DNA from: JAFDBW01 sp963723355
GTDB taxonomy: Bacteria > Desulfobacterota > Desulfuromonadia > Desulfuromonadales > BM103
Reading direction: 5' to 3'
DNA length: 64,000 nucleotides
Assembly: GCA_963723355.1 (NCBI GenBank)
Contig: CAVRQQ010000015.1
Span: 1 to 64,000, forward strand
Shown: one piece after another, positions 9,001 through 17,388 of the stretch
How the letters are laid out: each line of letters begins with the position of its first letter
Position numbering within the stretch: the stretch's first letter is position 1
The notes under the pieces: model-generated
Database searches by the model: none
The model's input: the letters and a program-made list of their open reading frames with translations, nothing else
What the model was told of the DNA's origin: nothing
Made by a program: the position numbers and the translations under genes

Positions 9001-9729
9001 TCAATTCAAATCCCCCAAATAACTCTGCACGATGGCCGAGGCGACAATCGCAGCAGTTTCGGTGCGCAGAATCCGCGGACCAAGACTGACAGGCAAGAAA
9101 CCCACCGCTTGCGCCCGTTCGACTTCCTCCCGGCAGAAGCCCCCCTCGGGGCCGATCATCAGGGCGACACTGCGGGGTCTGAATGAACCAAAACCTTCCG
9201 TGAGTGTCCAGGTGGCAGCCCCTTCGTAAAGCATCAGCTTCAACTCCGCTGATTCAGCGGCAAGCAGTGCTTCGGCGAAAGAATGAACCGACATGAGCTG
9301 CGGCAGCATGGCGCGCCGGCACTGACGGGAAGCTTTGCTGATCAGGTCCGGCCAGCGATGTGATTTTTTCTGTCCGGCATCGCGTTCTTCAAGGGTTGAC
9401 GAGTGTTCAGACTCCATCGGCACAATTCGGGCGACACCCAACTCGGTGAGTTTCTGCAGGACCAGCTCAAAACGTTCCCGTTCCGGCAAGGACTGGTAGA
9501 CTTCAATAGTCAGGGGGCTTTCCACAGGATGGGACAGTCGTGCAAATGGCATGCAGCACGGTTGTTCGGGATCCAGGCTAATGATGCGTGCACGATAAGC
9601 CGTCGCTTCCGGGTCAACCAGGGTCATCACTTCACCTGGCCTGGCTTGCCAAATAGAGAGGGCATGCAGAGCCTCGGCAGAAAGTCGTGTCTCCTTATCA
9701 AGCTGTGGGACATGGTCGAACCGGACCAT
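9001..9729 (-). CDS. rsmE: 16S rRNA (uracil1498-N3) methyltransferase
   Basis: RsmE is a SPOUT methyltransferase that makes m3U1498 in 16S rRNA. From the ATG at 9729 the protein is 242 residues, the usual length. It has an N-terminal PUA-like part, LQKLTELGVARIVPMESEHS, the GPEGG motif (IGPEGGFCREEV) and the C-terminal SLGPRILRTETA signature. The frame is open further upstream to 9891, but that would overlap holC and adds nothing conserved; 9729 leaves a 19-base gap to holC. It lies between holC and the trmJ-like gene. Confidence 0.9.
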   Translation of the reverse strand: MVRFDHVPQLDKETRLSAEALHALSIWQARPGEVMTLVDPEATAYRARIISLDPEQPCCMPFARLSHPVESPLTIEVYQSLPERERFELVLQKLTELGVARIVPMESEHSSTLEERDAGQKKSHRWPDLISKASRQCRRAMLPQLMSVHSFAEALLAAESAELKLMLYEGAATWTLTEGFGSFRPRSVALMIGPEGGFCREEVERAQAVGFLPVSLGPRILRTETAAIVASAIVQSYLGDLN

Positions 9730-9748
9730 GCTTTCTGGCCCACCGGCA

Positions 9749-10165
9749 TTAACGCATGACAGGGTTGAATCCAAGCTCACGATAACTCCTGAAACGCTCG
9801 CGCGACTCTTCCAGGCGCGTCTCGTCATAGGTTTCGGCAAAGTCGACCACGTGACGGAACTGGCGAATAAACTCGACACTGCAGGGGGCACCCATGATCA
9901 GGACACTTGCGGCATTCGGGTTTGCTTCTTCTGAGACAATGACCACCGGCTCGTCGTGGCCTTCAACAGAGCCGTTATCATAGACGTGTGGCACGAAAGT
10001 ACCTTTTTTCCAGGTCCACATGAAGCGGTCGAGGGTTATCCCCTGGTTGTCATCCAGGGTCATAACCAGCACTCGCTGTCCGTCAAGATAAAATTCCTCA
10101 GCCAGGTCACAGAGAACCCTGGCCCTTTCGGGCCGGTTCAACTTGAAAAATTCCACTTTCGTCAA
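9749..10165 (-). CDS. holC: DNA polymerase III subunit chi
   Basis: HolC is the chi accessory subunit of the clamp-loader complex and links it to single-strand binding protein. The 138-residue product begins TKVEFFKLNRPERARVLCDL and contains LDRFMWTWKKGTFVPHV, the pattern of the family (short Rossmann-like fold, FxPH in the middle). It is the first gene of the set holC-rsmE-trmJ-hypothetical-rlmD. The ATG has a purine-rich region upstream; no clear promoter was identified in the 150 bases before it. Confidence 0.88.
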   Translation of the reverse strand: MTKVEFFKLNRPERARVLCDLAEEFYLDGQRVLVMTLDDNQGITLDRFMWTWKKGTFVPHVYDNGSVEGHDEPVVIVSEEANPNAASVLIMGAPCSVEFIRQFRHVVDFAETYDETRLEESRERFRSYRELGFNPVMR

Positions 10166-10314
10166 GAAAAATCTCCTGCCGTCATGTTGCGAAGTATTGT
10201 CTGCGGAACTCTAGCAAATAGATAATTTCCAGGTCAACAAAAGCGGCATTTTATCATGCCTTTCAGTGAACTACCGTGATTGGCGGAAAACCTGGAGCGT
10301 CTGAAGAAAAAGGT

Positions 10315-11238
10315 TCAGCCGTCCAGTGCGACAGCCTCCCGGACCCGGCTTTGCTGTTCCGTGACGATCTTTTTCCTGGACATGGCCAGGTAATTTCCAG
10401 ACAGAATCAGAATCATTCCGCAAACCCCATGCGAGGTCCAGTTATATCCCTCCCAGAAGGTCGAAAGCCCCAGGGCAACAATCGGGAAAAGCAGCGTGGC
10501 GTAGGCAGCCCGCCCCGCCCCGATCCTGCCGACCAGGCTCAGGTAACAGCCAAAAGCAATCACCGAACCGAACAGGGCCAGGTAGACCAGCGAGACCAGA
10601 TATGGGGCCGTCATCTCTATGGTGACCGATGTGCCGCTAACCAGCACAATCAACGCCATACAGGCCGAGCCGTAGGCCATGCCGAAAGCGTTGGTCTGTA
10701 CAATCGGAAGTTTGTGTCGCTGGTTACGGACCGACAGGATATTGCCAAGTGATGCCAGGTAGGTCGCGGCAAAGCTGAGCAGCATACCGACAAATACCGG
10801 CCCGGAGAAATCCGTGGCCGCCATATCCGGCCAGAAGAGCAAAACCAGGCCGACCATTCCCAGCGCCCCACCTATCAGGACCTTGATTTCGATCGGCGTC
10901 CCGAGGAACAGGCGACCGTTAATCAGGTTCATAACCACGATCGTGGAAAAAACCACTGCCGCCAAACCGCTGGTGATCTGCAATTCGGCAAGATAGAAAA
11001 GCACATAGTTCAGAGCGAACAGGAAGACGCCCTGCATAGCGATAAACAAGTGCTCACCTCTGGAAAATTTCAGCGGCAGGCGTCGGGCAAAACACCAGGC
11101 AAAGAGGATCAGCGCCGCCAGGGCGAAACGGTAAGAGACTGACAGGGCCGGATCGACCACACCGAGCTGGAACTTGATTCCCAGCCATGTGGAACCCCAG
11201 ATCAGCACCGTTATCGTGTAAAAAAGGAAATTGGCCAT
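10315..11238 (-). CDS. EamA/DMT family transporter
   Basis: A 307-residue inner-membrane protein with about ten predicted membrane helices in two EamA repeats, the drug/metabolite transporter architecture. The first helix holds FLFYTITVLIWGSTWLGIKF, a typical EamA start with WGS/W motif, and the second repeat includes GMVGLVLLFWPDM. Substrate is unknown; family members export amino acids or metabolites. The 400 bases upstream contain a cluster of AACTGTA-type repeats and a palindrome (11394-11487), suggesting dedicated regulation. No neighbour identifies the substrate. Confidence 0.88.
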   Translation of the reverse strand: MANFLFYTITVLIWGSTWLGIKFQLGVVDPALSVSYRFALAALILFAWCFARRLPLKFSRGEHLFIAMQGVFLFALNYVLFYLAELQITSGLAAVVFSTIVVMNLINGRLFLGTPIEIKVLIGGALGMVGLVLLFWPDMAATDFSGPVFVGMLLSFAATYLASLGNILSVRNQRHKLPIVQTNAFGMAYGSACMALIVLVSGTSVTIEMTAPYLVSLVYLALFGSVIAFGCYLSLVGRIGAGRAAYATLLFPIVALGLSTFWEGYNWTSHGVCGMILILSGNYLAMSRKKIVTEQQSRVREAVALDG

Positions 11239-11641
11239 CCGCTAACCATGCCCGACTATGCAACTGATCTTGCCAGCCACTTCCTCACAAAGAGGGATTT
11301 TGTCTCCTTGCCCGACATTGATATGGAACATCTGCGTCACCTTAAATTCCAGGCATTATCATCGGATTCTATTCATATCAGCTTGACTGCAATGACAACT
11401 GATACAGTTGCCACATCTAGTAACGGGTACAGTTTCACTGCATGCTAATTGTAACGGTTACAATAGTAAAGAACTGTATCTGGCACCAGGTCCTGAAACA
11501 CACTTAAATGAAATATCCTCACACTGTGAAAGGGGGCTGCCATGGAATTATTGATGAATGACTGCGAGTTGCTTGATCTTGGCAAATGCCGGCGATTGAA
11601 GGATTGCGCCGCCGGGATCACAGCATAAGCGGCTGCCGGAA
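11239..11641. other. Intergenic region with repeated operator-like sites
   Basis: About 400 bases between the EamA gene and the MFS gene. No convincing coding region: the short open frames on both strands lack ribosome-binding sites and family resemblance. It holds the AACTGTA-type repeats and the 17-base palindrome described separately. Confidence 0.6.
11394..11487. promoter_or_regulatory. Cluster of AACTGTA-type repeats and a 17-bp palindrome (candidate operators)
   Basis: Directly visible: a perfect inverted repeat CAACTG-ATA-CAGTTG (11396-11410), a minus-strand AACTGTACCCGTTAC (11420-11434), a perfect 17-base palindrome ATTGTAACGGTTACAAT (11448-11464), and a plus-strand AACTGTATCTGGCACC (11472-11487). 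The repeated AACTGTA(T/C)C core in both orientations upstream of a DMT transporter looks like a binding array for a transcription factor; a GntR/MocR-type regulator is my guess by analogy, and no regulator gene is adjacent. Confidence 0.45.
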
Positions 11642-12835
11642 TCATTGCGACTGGAATTGCCTGTCCAGAAGCACACAGAGCCCGGCAATGGCTACGCAGA
11701 CAGTCGCCAGCATCAGGGGCACGGCAAAACCTTTCTGGATATCAGCAAGAACTCCTGCCAGGACCGGCCCGAGCATCTGTCCGACGCCGAAACTGGCGGT
11801 CAGGAAAGCTGCAGCCCGCCGGCCATCGCCAGGCATACGGAGGTTCCCCTCGGTCAAGGTCAAGGCGACAATCCCGAGGAAGGTCCCTCCAAATGACACC
11901 GCGACAAAAAGCACCGTAGTCATCGACTCAGCCCAGACACTGACCAGGATCCCTGCGGCCTGTAGAGCATACGCGCCAAGCAAAGCCTTGCGGTTGCCGA
12001 TACGACGACCGAGATAGGGCCAGAAGATCGTCGATGGCACGGCAGCAAGACCGACCGCAACCCAACTGTAGGGAGCAAAATCCTCCAATCCCGGCGTCAG
12101 GGAGATAATCGCGACAAGGAATGTCGCGGTAACAATATAGCCAAGGCCCTCGAAAAAATACCCGACCGACAGCAGCCGAACGCTGGACAGAGAAACTGAT
12201 GTACGCGATTCATCGATCGTAATTGGTTTAACCAGCTCGCGCCTGCGACCGAGCAAAAGCCCGGCAATTGCCAGAATGGCTGCGAGAATACCAGCTCCAT
12301 ACCATGCCCCATCCCAACCGCCAAATTTATCAAGCGGCGGGACGATAAGACCGCTGATTGCGATCCCGAAACCGATTCCTCCGTACAAGGTGCCGAGCCA
12401 GTGGCCGTAACCACGCCTGCTGAGAGTCTCCCCCACCTCTGCAGTGATCACGATAAACAGCACGGCGCTGGCAAAGCCCCCGGCGAAACGCATCAATCCC
12501 CACCACTGCACGCTTAGAGTCGCGCCCATAAAGAGTGTCGTAGCGATACTCACGAACAGCGAACCGCCAGTGATCAGCCGGGAACGCAGCAGCCCTGGGG
12601 TGATCGAGCAGACGATTGCACCACCCAGATAACCCAGGTAATTCAGCCCGGCGAGCCATCCGGCAACACTGTTGGTCATTCCCAGGTCGCGCTGCATCAG
12701 CGGCAGAATCGGCGTAAAAATGAATCTGCCGATGCCCATGGCAACCACCATGCCGAGGATGCCTCCGATCAGAACCTTTAGAGCATCCACTTCAGGGCGG
12801 GGCGTCGCCGGATATTTCAACTGCGGATTATCCAT
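11642..12835 (-). CDS. YbfB/YjiJ family MFS transporter
   Basis: A 397-residue major facilitator with about twelve predicted membrane helices. The first helix contains GMVVAMGIGRFIFTPILPLMQ, the hallmark of the YbfB/YjiJ (MFS_4) subgroup, and the second starts NSVAGWLAGLNYLGYL. Between the halves lies a charged loop (LLLGRRRELVKPITIDES). Substrate is unknown. It is monocistronic by appearance: a terminator (12874-12907) lies upstream and a 400-base gap downstream. Confidence 0.87.
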   Translation of the reverse strand: MDNPQLKYPATPRPEVDALKVLIGGILGMVVAMGIGRFIFTPILPLMQRDLGMTNSVAGWLAGLNYLGYLGGAIVCSITPGLLRSRLITGGSLFVSIATTLFMGATLSVQWWGLMRFAGGFASAVLFIVITAEVGETLSRRGYGHWLGTLYGGIGFGIAISGLIVPPLDKFGGWDGAWYGAGILAAILAIAGLLLGRRRELVKPITIDESRTSVSLSSVRLLSVGYFFEGLGYIVTATFLVAIISLTPGLEDFAPYSWVAVGLAAVPSTIFWPYLGRRIGNRKALLGAYALQAAGILVSVWAESMTTVLFVAVSFGGTFLGIVALTLTEGNLRMPGDGRRAAAFLTASFGVGQMLGPVLAGVLADIQKGFAVPLMLATVCVAIAGLCVLLDRQFQSQ

Positions 12836-12873
12836 TCAGACGATCCTGTCGCAACATGGAGATGAATCTGCGC

Positions 12874-12907
12874 AAAAAAGCCGGAGCCCGTGCAGGACTG
12901 CGGCTTT
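12874..12907 (-). terminator. Intrinsic terminator between the low-complexity gene and the MFS gene
   Basis: On the minus strand a 10-bp stem with one mismatch (GCCGCAGTCC against GGGCTCCGGC, loop TGCAC) is followed by six T residues. It would end the transcript of the exported low-complexity protein. Four T residues follow on the plus strand, so weak bidirectional action is possible. Confidence 0.75.
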
Positions 12908-12996
12908 TGATCCTATTCAATCAATGTACAGTTCCAGTTGCTGCTCTTCTGTTTAACGTTCTCAGGGGCGTCGTTCCATAATCTTTTTGATCACGT

Positions 12997-13353
12997 CTAC
13001 TTCTTTTCCTTGTCCTTGCCGGATTTCTTTATCTTGTTTGTTCCTGCCCCATCCGACTCGTCATCACCTTTTTTACCTTTTTTCTTTTTCTCGCGCTCCT
13101 GGTCTTGCTCTTTTTTCCTTTTACCGTTGTCTTCATCATCTTCCGACTCTGCGTCGTCATCGTCTTTATCTTTTCCGTTATCCCCATGCCAATCGTCACC
13201 ACGTTTGAATTTGGCATTATCCGAAGCATGTTCATAGGCGGATTCATTCGGTGAAGGGCCCTTGCCCTCTCCTTTACCGGAGTTCTTTGCCATAACTGAC
13301 ATTGGTGCCAGGATCAGGAGAAACGCACAAATAACGACCAGTAACTTTTTCAT
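12997..13353 (-). CDS. Exported low-complexity, highly charged protein
   Basis: A 118-residue protein starting MKKLLVVICAFLLILAPMSV, a clear Sec signal peptide ending near VMA-K (about residue 22). The mature part is almost entirely Lys, Asp, Glu, Gly and Ser, with acid runs such as DKDDDDAESEDDEDNG followed by basic runs such as EREKKKKGKKG. The ATG at 13353 has a strong GGAGGTG site 3-5 bases upstream, preferred over the longer open frame to 13416. No family is recognised; similar Lys/Asp-rich exported proteins occur in anaerobic proteobacteria without known function. Probably intrinsically disordered. Confidence 0.7.
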   Translation of the reverse strand: MKKLLVVICAFLLILAPMSVMAKNSGKGEGKGPSPNESAYEHASDNAKFKRGDDWHGDNGKDKDDDDAESEDDEDNGKRKKEQDQEREKKKKGKKGDDESDGAGTNKIKKSGKDKEKK

Positions 13354-13577
13354 ATCCACCTCCTGTGGAAGGTTCCATTTTGTAACCCATTTAAACATAA
13401 AAAGTTTGCTTAGCAATCGGCAAAAAAAGGAGCTTCGGAATCTACTGGAAAAAGAGATAGATCAAGAGTCCATCAATAATTTGGCCAAGTTCCTCAATAT
13501 CCCCTGCATCGCCTCAAGCAGAACACCGGAAATTTTTGCCGTTGAGACAACACGCTGCTCACTCAAACTGTCCAGAG

Positions 13578-14531
13578 TTATCGAATATAACCGTCTACAA
13601 TCAGCCACAGAGTCACAGAACCGACAATAATCCAGAGTATAATGCCGAGCAGCAACGGCCGGACTCCGACCCGCTTAAGAACCTGTCGGGTCAGACCGGC
13701 ACCGATCAGGAACAGGGTCATCACCAGTATCTGTTTGGAGACACTGTAAAAACCATTCCACAACTGGTCGAAAGCGGGCAGCCAGGAGTTGATGAAGGCG
13801 GCAGCGATGAAGCCCAGGATGAATATGGGGACACTCACCTTCTCTTTCGTTCTCCAGAAAAAACCGGCCAACATTGAAAAGGGGGCAATCCAGAGAGCAC
13901 GCACCAATTTGGCAGTGGTGCCGACGGTCAAGGCCACGGCGCCAAAAGTGGCCGAAGCGCCGACGACGCTGCTGGTATCATGAATTGCCAGCGCAGCCCA
14001 GAGCCCGAATTGATGCTGATTGAGCTCGAAAAAATGGCCCATCGGGGGGAAGATAACCAGCGCAACGGCATTCAATGCGAAAACCGTTGCCAGTGAAACG
14101 GCGATCTCATCGTCCCTGGCTTTGATGATTGGAGCCATGGCGGCGATGGCGCTGCCGCCACAGATTGCGGTCCCGAAAGAGACCAGCACCCGGGTGTTCC
14201 GGGGGAGTTTCATGGCCTGGCCAATGAGTTCACCGAAACAGATGGTGGCCGTAATGCTGATAAGGGTTAAAATCAAGGAGTTTTTCCCGACCTCGATGAC
14301 CTCGACAAAGTTGACGCCAAAGCCAAGTCCGATCACCGAGAGTTTCAACAGGAATTTACTCGCCCTGGACGTCAGGTCGGGGAGAGGATTACCAAAAACA
14401 AGGCTGAATGAGAGACCTGCTACCAGGGCCACCGGGGAAGACACAAAGGGGAGAGCGGTCAGGAGAAACAACCCGAAAAATGCGATGTTGTGCAGTCTGT
14501 AATTGTCGCCACGATCATTTCCCGTCGACAC
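13578..14531 (-). CDS. YeiH/UPF0324 family putative membrane transporter
   Basis: Inner-membrane protein of about 317 residues with roughly ten membrane helices, of the YeiH (UPF0324, Cons_hypoth698) family annotated as putative sulfate exporter; the substrate is not established. Conserved stretches include LKLSVIGLGFGVNF, VSFGTAICGGSAIAAMAPII and the HDTSSVVGASATFG motif. I choose the GTG at 14531 because AGGAGG lies 5 bases upstream; the in-frame ATG at 14588 lacks a site and adds a non-hydrophobic leader. It ends with a hydrophobic segment GIILWIIVGSVTLWLIVDG. Confidence 0.83.
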   Translation of the reverse strand: MSTGNDRGDNYRLHNIAFFGLFLLTALPFVSSPVALVAGLSFSLVFGNPLPDLTSRASKFLLKLSVIGLGFGVNFVEVIEVGKNSLILTLISITATICFGELIGQAMKLPRNTRVLVSFGTAICGGSAIAAMAPIIKARDDEIAVSLATVFALNAVALVIFPPMGHFFELNQHQFGLWAALAIHDTSSVVGASATFGAVALTVGTTAKLVRALWIAPFSMLAGFFWRTKEKVSVPIFILGFIAAAFINSWLPAFDQLWNGFYSVSKQILVMTLFLIGAGLTRQVLKRVGVRPLLLGIILWIIVGSVTLWLIVDGYIR

Positions 14532-14752
14532 GGATTCCTCCTGGTTGACTAACCAAGTACGTCGATGAAGCAGACGCGGGTTGGCCAACCCGCGTAGGTG
14601 TCTTTGACTTTGTTATCCATGTTGTCAACAACAGCAGGATTGAACGTCGTCACGGTATTCTTTATTGATCGGCAGGGAACGCACAGTTCCCTCAGAGAAA
14701 AGCTGTCAGGAAAAGCTCCCGAACAGCAGGAAGACCGGCGGTTAACGGGACA

Positions 14753-15094
14753 TTATTGTTGACATTCTTTATCTGTCGGCCCCCAAGGCATGATCACCCA
14801 GTTCGCTTCATTACTCGAAACATTCGTGGGCTCATCAATCGTAAAATCTGAAATTTTGATTTCGTAGTGCTTGTCGCCTGGAAGATCTCTATGAATGAAC
14901 AGGTGGTAGCCATCTTCAGAACCAATATAAAACCATTTAGACACTTTAGGCTCTTGCCATTCACATTTGAGCCTATTTAGCTCATCCAGAGTTATTACTT
15001 CAAATTCCTCAGACAGCCATTCACATCCTGTGACTGTCAGCAGCAAAATAAAAATTATTGTCATCCTCATAAATACCATCCTCATAAATACCAT
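14753..15094 (-). CDS. Putative small lipoprotein
   Basis: A small protein of about 113 residues with a short hydrophobic leader (TIIFILLLTVTGCEW) ending in a lipobox-like TVTGC, so probably a lipoprotein. The mature part is polar, with WFYIGSEDGYHLFIHRDLPGD and a C-terminal MPWGPTDKECQQ; no family recognised. The start is ambiguous because a 15-base unit is tandemly duplicated at the 5' end, giving five in-frame ATGs (15094 to 15064), each preceded by GAGG or ATGAGG; I give the outermost with a GAGG at suitable spacing. Confidence 0.6.
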   Translation of the reverse strand: MVFMRMVFMRMTIIFILLLTVTGCEWLSEEFEVITLDELNRLKCEWQEPKVSKWFYIGSEDGYHLFIHRDLPGDKHYEIKISDFTIDEPTNVSSNEANWVIMPWGPTDKECQQ

Positions 15095-15098
15095 CCTC
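15062..15098. repeat. 15-bp tandem repeat at the lipoprotein start
   Basis: CATCCTCATAAATAC occurs twice head-to-tail (15062-15076 and 15077-15091), followed by a partial third copy CATCCTC. On the coding strand each unit reads ATGGTATTTATGAGG, so each copy carries start codons and a GAGG-type ribosome-binding element. Confidence 0.9.
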
Positions 15099-15157
15099 GA
15101 TACCTCGGTCTGACACACTCAATTTACATCCCAGTGGCGCGGTGCATGAAGCAGTTC

Positions 15158-15484
15158 TTATCTTGGCAAATAGTCTTCTCTTACCGGAGAGAATACTTCA
15201 ATAGCTATTGATTCCTCGACAACTTCTGCACCGTGTTCAACGCTGCCGGGGATACACCAACTATCGCCAGGCATCACATCATATTCTTCCGATCCGATTG
15301 TCAGCCGAATGTGACCTTTGACAAGGTAGCCAGTCTGTTCGTGAGGATGGCTATGCTTTGGCAACTGGCGACCTTTCTCCAGCAAAAACTCTGTCATCAA
15401 TGTTTGGTCACCGTGTACGAGCGTCTTTAGCTCAATCCCGGGAAGTGCTGGTGAATACCCTCCCCTGATGCTTTTCTGGAACAT
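15158..15484 (-). CDS. Cupin domain protein
   Basis: A 108-residue single-domain cupin. The metal-binding motif 1 is visible as KHSHPHEQTGYLVKGHIRL (two His plus Glu), and motif 2 as PGDSWCIPGSVEHGAEV with a further His. Typical small cupins bind a metal and a small ligand; function unknown. The ATG at 15484 has GGAG six bases upstream; an ATG at 15496 is the alternative. It ends about 60 bases upstream of the lipoprotein gene; no other functional context. Confidence 0.8.
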   Translation of the reverse strand: MFQKSIRGGYSPALPGIELKTLVHGDQTLMTEFLLEKGRQLPKHSHPHEQTGYLVKGHIRLTIGSEEYDVMPGDSWCIPGSVEHGAEVVEESIAIEVFSPVREDYLPR

Positions 15485-15827
15485 ATGTAACTCCATCCTG
15501 AGAAACTCAACCCGCTGAAAATACCGTCCCAAGCACCTTGACGATCGAAACACCTCAAATCATGTCTCTGGCGCGTGGGTTACAGTACCTATCCAACGTG
15601 CAATTCAAACACGATCTGACTCTCGCTGCAAGATTTGGTTAACGGCAACGCAGCTTATCTTGCTACGATTCCTATTTATCACCATTACCGAGACGAAAAC
15701 AGGTGTATTGATAGAGCAATTTAAGACGCTTATTCTCCATAAAATACGGCCACCAGGATTGATTTCCTAGTGACCATTTTCTTGCTAGTCAGGACTACTT
15801 GAGCACGGATATCTGTGACTGACCTGT
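15485..15827. other. Intergenic region with a degraded terminator-like repeat
   Basis: About 340 bases without a supportable gene. It contains a degenerate copy (15709-15780) of the repeat seen at 16427-16490. Nothing else recognised. Confidence 0.6.
15709..15780 (+). repeat. Intergenic repeat, degenerate copy
   Basis: Shares TGATAGAGC-ATTTAAGA-GCT and a terminal hairpin with the element at 16427-16490. The hairpin here is GGCCACCAGG against CCTAGTGACC, 8 of 10 pairs, followed by ATTTTC. The mismatches suggest decay of a former terminator. Confidence 0.65.
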
Positions 15828-16115
15828 TCAATCAGTCTTCTTGATAACGTCTCTTAAGAGCCCCTTGACCTCATCCCAAATCTGTTCCGCTCCGTCTTTC
15901 ATATCTTCCCAGTCGTCCTCGCTGACCATCCCTATGCCCTGCAGCTTTTCCGCCGCCTGATCCCGCTTCAGCTGCAAGGCTGCGACAGCTTTATAACAGG
16001 CAAGCTTAGCTTCAGCGGTGGCGTTTTCACCCTGCTCCTTGAGGCGGTCGATCTGGACATCCCATTCAACGATCTGTGACGAGAGTTTTTCAACAAATTC
16101 GGTTTGCTTGTCCAT
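15828..16115 (-). CDS. Small coiled-coil protein
   Basis: A 95-residue soluble protein, almost all helical: MDKQTEFVEKLSSQIVEWDVQIDRLKEQG followed by a second helix rich in Ala, Lys and Glu (AEAKLACYKAVAALQLKRDQ) and an acidic end containing EDDWEDMKDGAEQIWDEV. It resembles small coiled-coil stress-type proteins (sll1863-like) found in many proteobacteria, but I cannot assign a function. GGGAGAAAG lies upstream of the ATG. It is flanked by gene-poor sequence. Confidence 0.65.
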   Translation of the reverse strand: MDKQTEFVEKLSSQIVEWDVQIDRLKEQGENATAEAKLACYKAVAALQLKRDQAAEKLQGIGMVSEDDWEDMKDGAEQIWDEVKGLLRDVIKKTD

Positions 16116-16360
16116 GTGATAGACTTTCTCCCGATAGCTGCGGCGATGGCAGGATTACTCCAAGGTGAAAGAAAAAATCATCCATTCCTAGTGCGGAAGT
16201 TGATCACAGTATACCATCAATCAACTACCGCACCAGAGACGCAGCCAATCAACATCATCGGGGTATTTCGTTGTCTGGTCAAAATGGCCTGTTTCACGGG
16301 CAGATCCGGTCAGCATGGCCCGGAATCTTGGATAAATTCACCATTTATAAATCATGAAAG

Positions 16361-16388
16361 CCCTCGATTTGCAGATCGGGGGTTTTTT
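16361..16388 (+). terminator. Orphan intrinsic terminator
   Basis: CCCTCGAT pairs with ATCGGGGG (8 bp, loop TTGCAG) and is followed by TTTTTT. A related but decayed hairpin occurs at 20718-20739 (CCCTCAAT, loop CTCCGG, ATCGGGTG). No plus-strand gene ends here. Confidence 0.65.
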
Positions 16389-16426
16389 CAATTTGCACGA
16401 CTTGCGAGATGGAAACGGCTTTTTTC

Positions 16427-16490
16427 TGATAGAGCTATTTAAGAAGCTAAAACTATGGCCACCAGGGTTCGATCCTTGGTGGCCTTTTCT
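16427..16490 (+). repeat. Intergenic repeat ending in a terminator-like hairpin
   Basis: Begins TGATAGAGCTATTTAAGA and ends in a hairpin at 16457-16484: GGCCACCA-GG pairs with CC-T-TGGTGGCC around GTTCGAT, then TTTTCT. The copy at 15709-15780 is similar over the whole length. The hairpin is the better preserved of the two and could terminate plus-strand transcription, yet no gene precedes it. Confidence 0.65.
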
Positions 16491-16539
16491 ATAATGCTGG
16501 AAAAACAAGAACTTTTCACATTTACTGCTTAATATTGGG

Positions 16540-17388
16540 TCAGTCGAGATCATTCTCCAGAGGGAGGTAAGTGTAAGGCAGTTGTAGGTAGTCGAAGATT
16601 TTGGTTTCCCAGACGTTTTCAATTAACTTACCCACGTTCAGGCCAAGCCCAAGGTAGACGGTACGTGAACGGTCGTCATAACCCTGACCCGGGTGGTAGT
16701 CATCGTAGCCACGAGCATAATAGCCGACATGCAGCTCAAGGTAGCCAAATAAGGTGTCGCGTAAGGAGTCGAACCCTTCGGCTTTCAAGGCGAGCAGATA
16801 TTTGTGGTGTTCGTAATCGGTGACGATATCAGTTTCGAAATTACTCAGGCTTGGGGCGTATTCAAGACGCAAATCAACCCGCTGCCGCCATTGAGGATGG
16901 CTCCCGAGCCAATACCCTGCGGCGGCACCGACACAATTCATGATCATGTCCTCATAGGAGAATCCATAATCACTGAAGGAATCTCCAATTTCCATGATGG
17001 CCATAGTTCCCAAAGCCGACCAGGCCCCGAGGCTCATGGCTGACTCTTCGGGATAATCCCACTTTCGATATATCGACGCATAGAGGTGACTAAGAGCATA
17101 GGTGGTATAAAGGTGACCGAGCTTGTCAGCCCCACCTTCATCTGTGCCATGATCGAACCAACCCTCAGAGTTCGCTTGAGGTGACGATTGGAAGTAATCC
17201 CAGTTTACAACTCCCCAGGCGACGGTCATGCCGGCGGCGAGTAAGTTAAGATTGCGAACCTTGGTTTCTTTCGGCAGTTCACTATCGAAAAGCAGTGCTG
17301 AGGAAGGGGAAGCGTTTAGCAATATGACCAAAAGAATCGACAGACCAGTGAAGATGATACGACAGCAAGAAAGTATTTTATAAGTCAT
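16540..17388 (-). CDS. DUF2279 family protein (YfiM-like), exported
   Basis: A 282-residue protein of the DUF2279/YfiM type. It starts with a hydrophobic leader (about residues 5-32: IIFTGLSILLVILLN followed by ASPSSA) consistent with a signal peptide, so periplasmic or outer-membrane associated. The family core is seen as GADKLGHLYTTYALSHLY and a following Gly/Ala-rich helical part (LGAWSALGTMAIMEIGDSFSDYGFSYEDM, VGAAAGYWLG). The C-terminal third is beta-rich with many aromatics and may contribute to a membrane-associated barrel-like end. Start at 17388 chosen over 17439 because GAGAG lies upstream. Function unknown. Confidence 0.72.
   Translation of the reverse strand: MTYKILSCCRIIFTGLSILLVILLNASPSSALLFDSELPKETKVRNLNLLAAGMTVAWGVVNWDYFQSSPQANSEGWFDHGTDEGGADKLGHLYTTYALSHLYASIYRKWDYPEESAMSLGAWSALGTMAIMEIGDSFSDYGFSYEDMIMNCVGAAAGYWLGSHPQWRQRVDLRLEYAPSLSNFETDIVTDYEHHKYLLALKAEGFDSLRDTLFGYLELHVGYYARGYDDYHPGQGYDDRSRTVYLGLGLNVGKLIENVWETKIFDYLQLPYTYLPLENDLD

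Larger units (their letters stand above)
16116..16539. other. Intergenic region with two orphan terminator hairpins
   Basis: About 420 bases. Two plus-strand terminator-like hairpins (16361-16388 and 16457-16490) have no recognisable plus-strand gene before them. No tRNA or coding region was found between. Confidence 0.6.

Noticed and set aside
16457..16484. Possible tRNA T-arm (GGTTCGATCC)
   Set aside because: The surrounding sequence pairs as a 10-bp terminator hairpin and no anticodon arm or acceptor partner is present, so it is not a tRNA.
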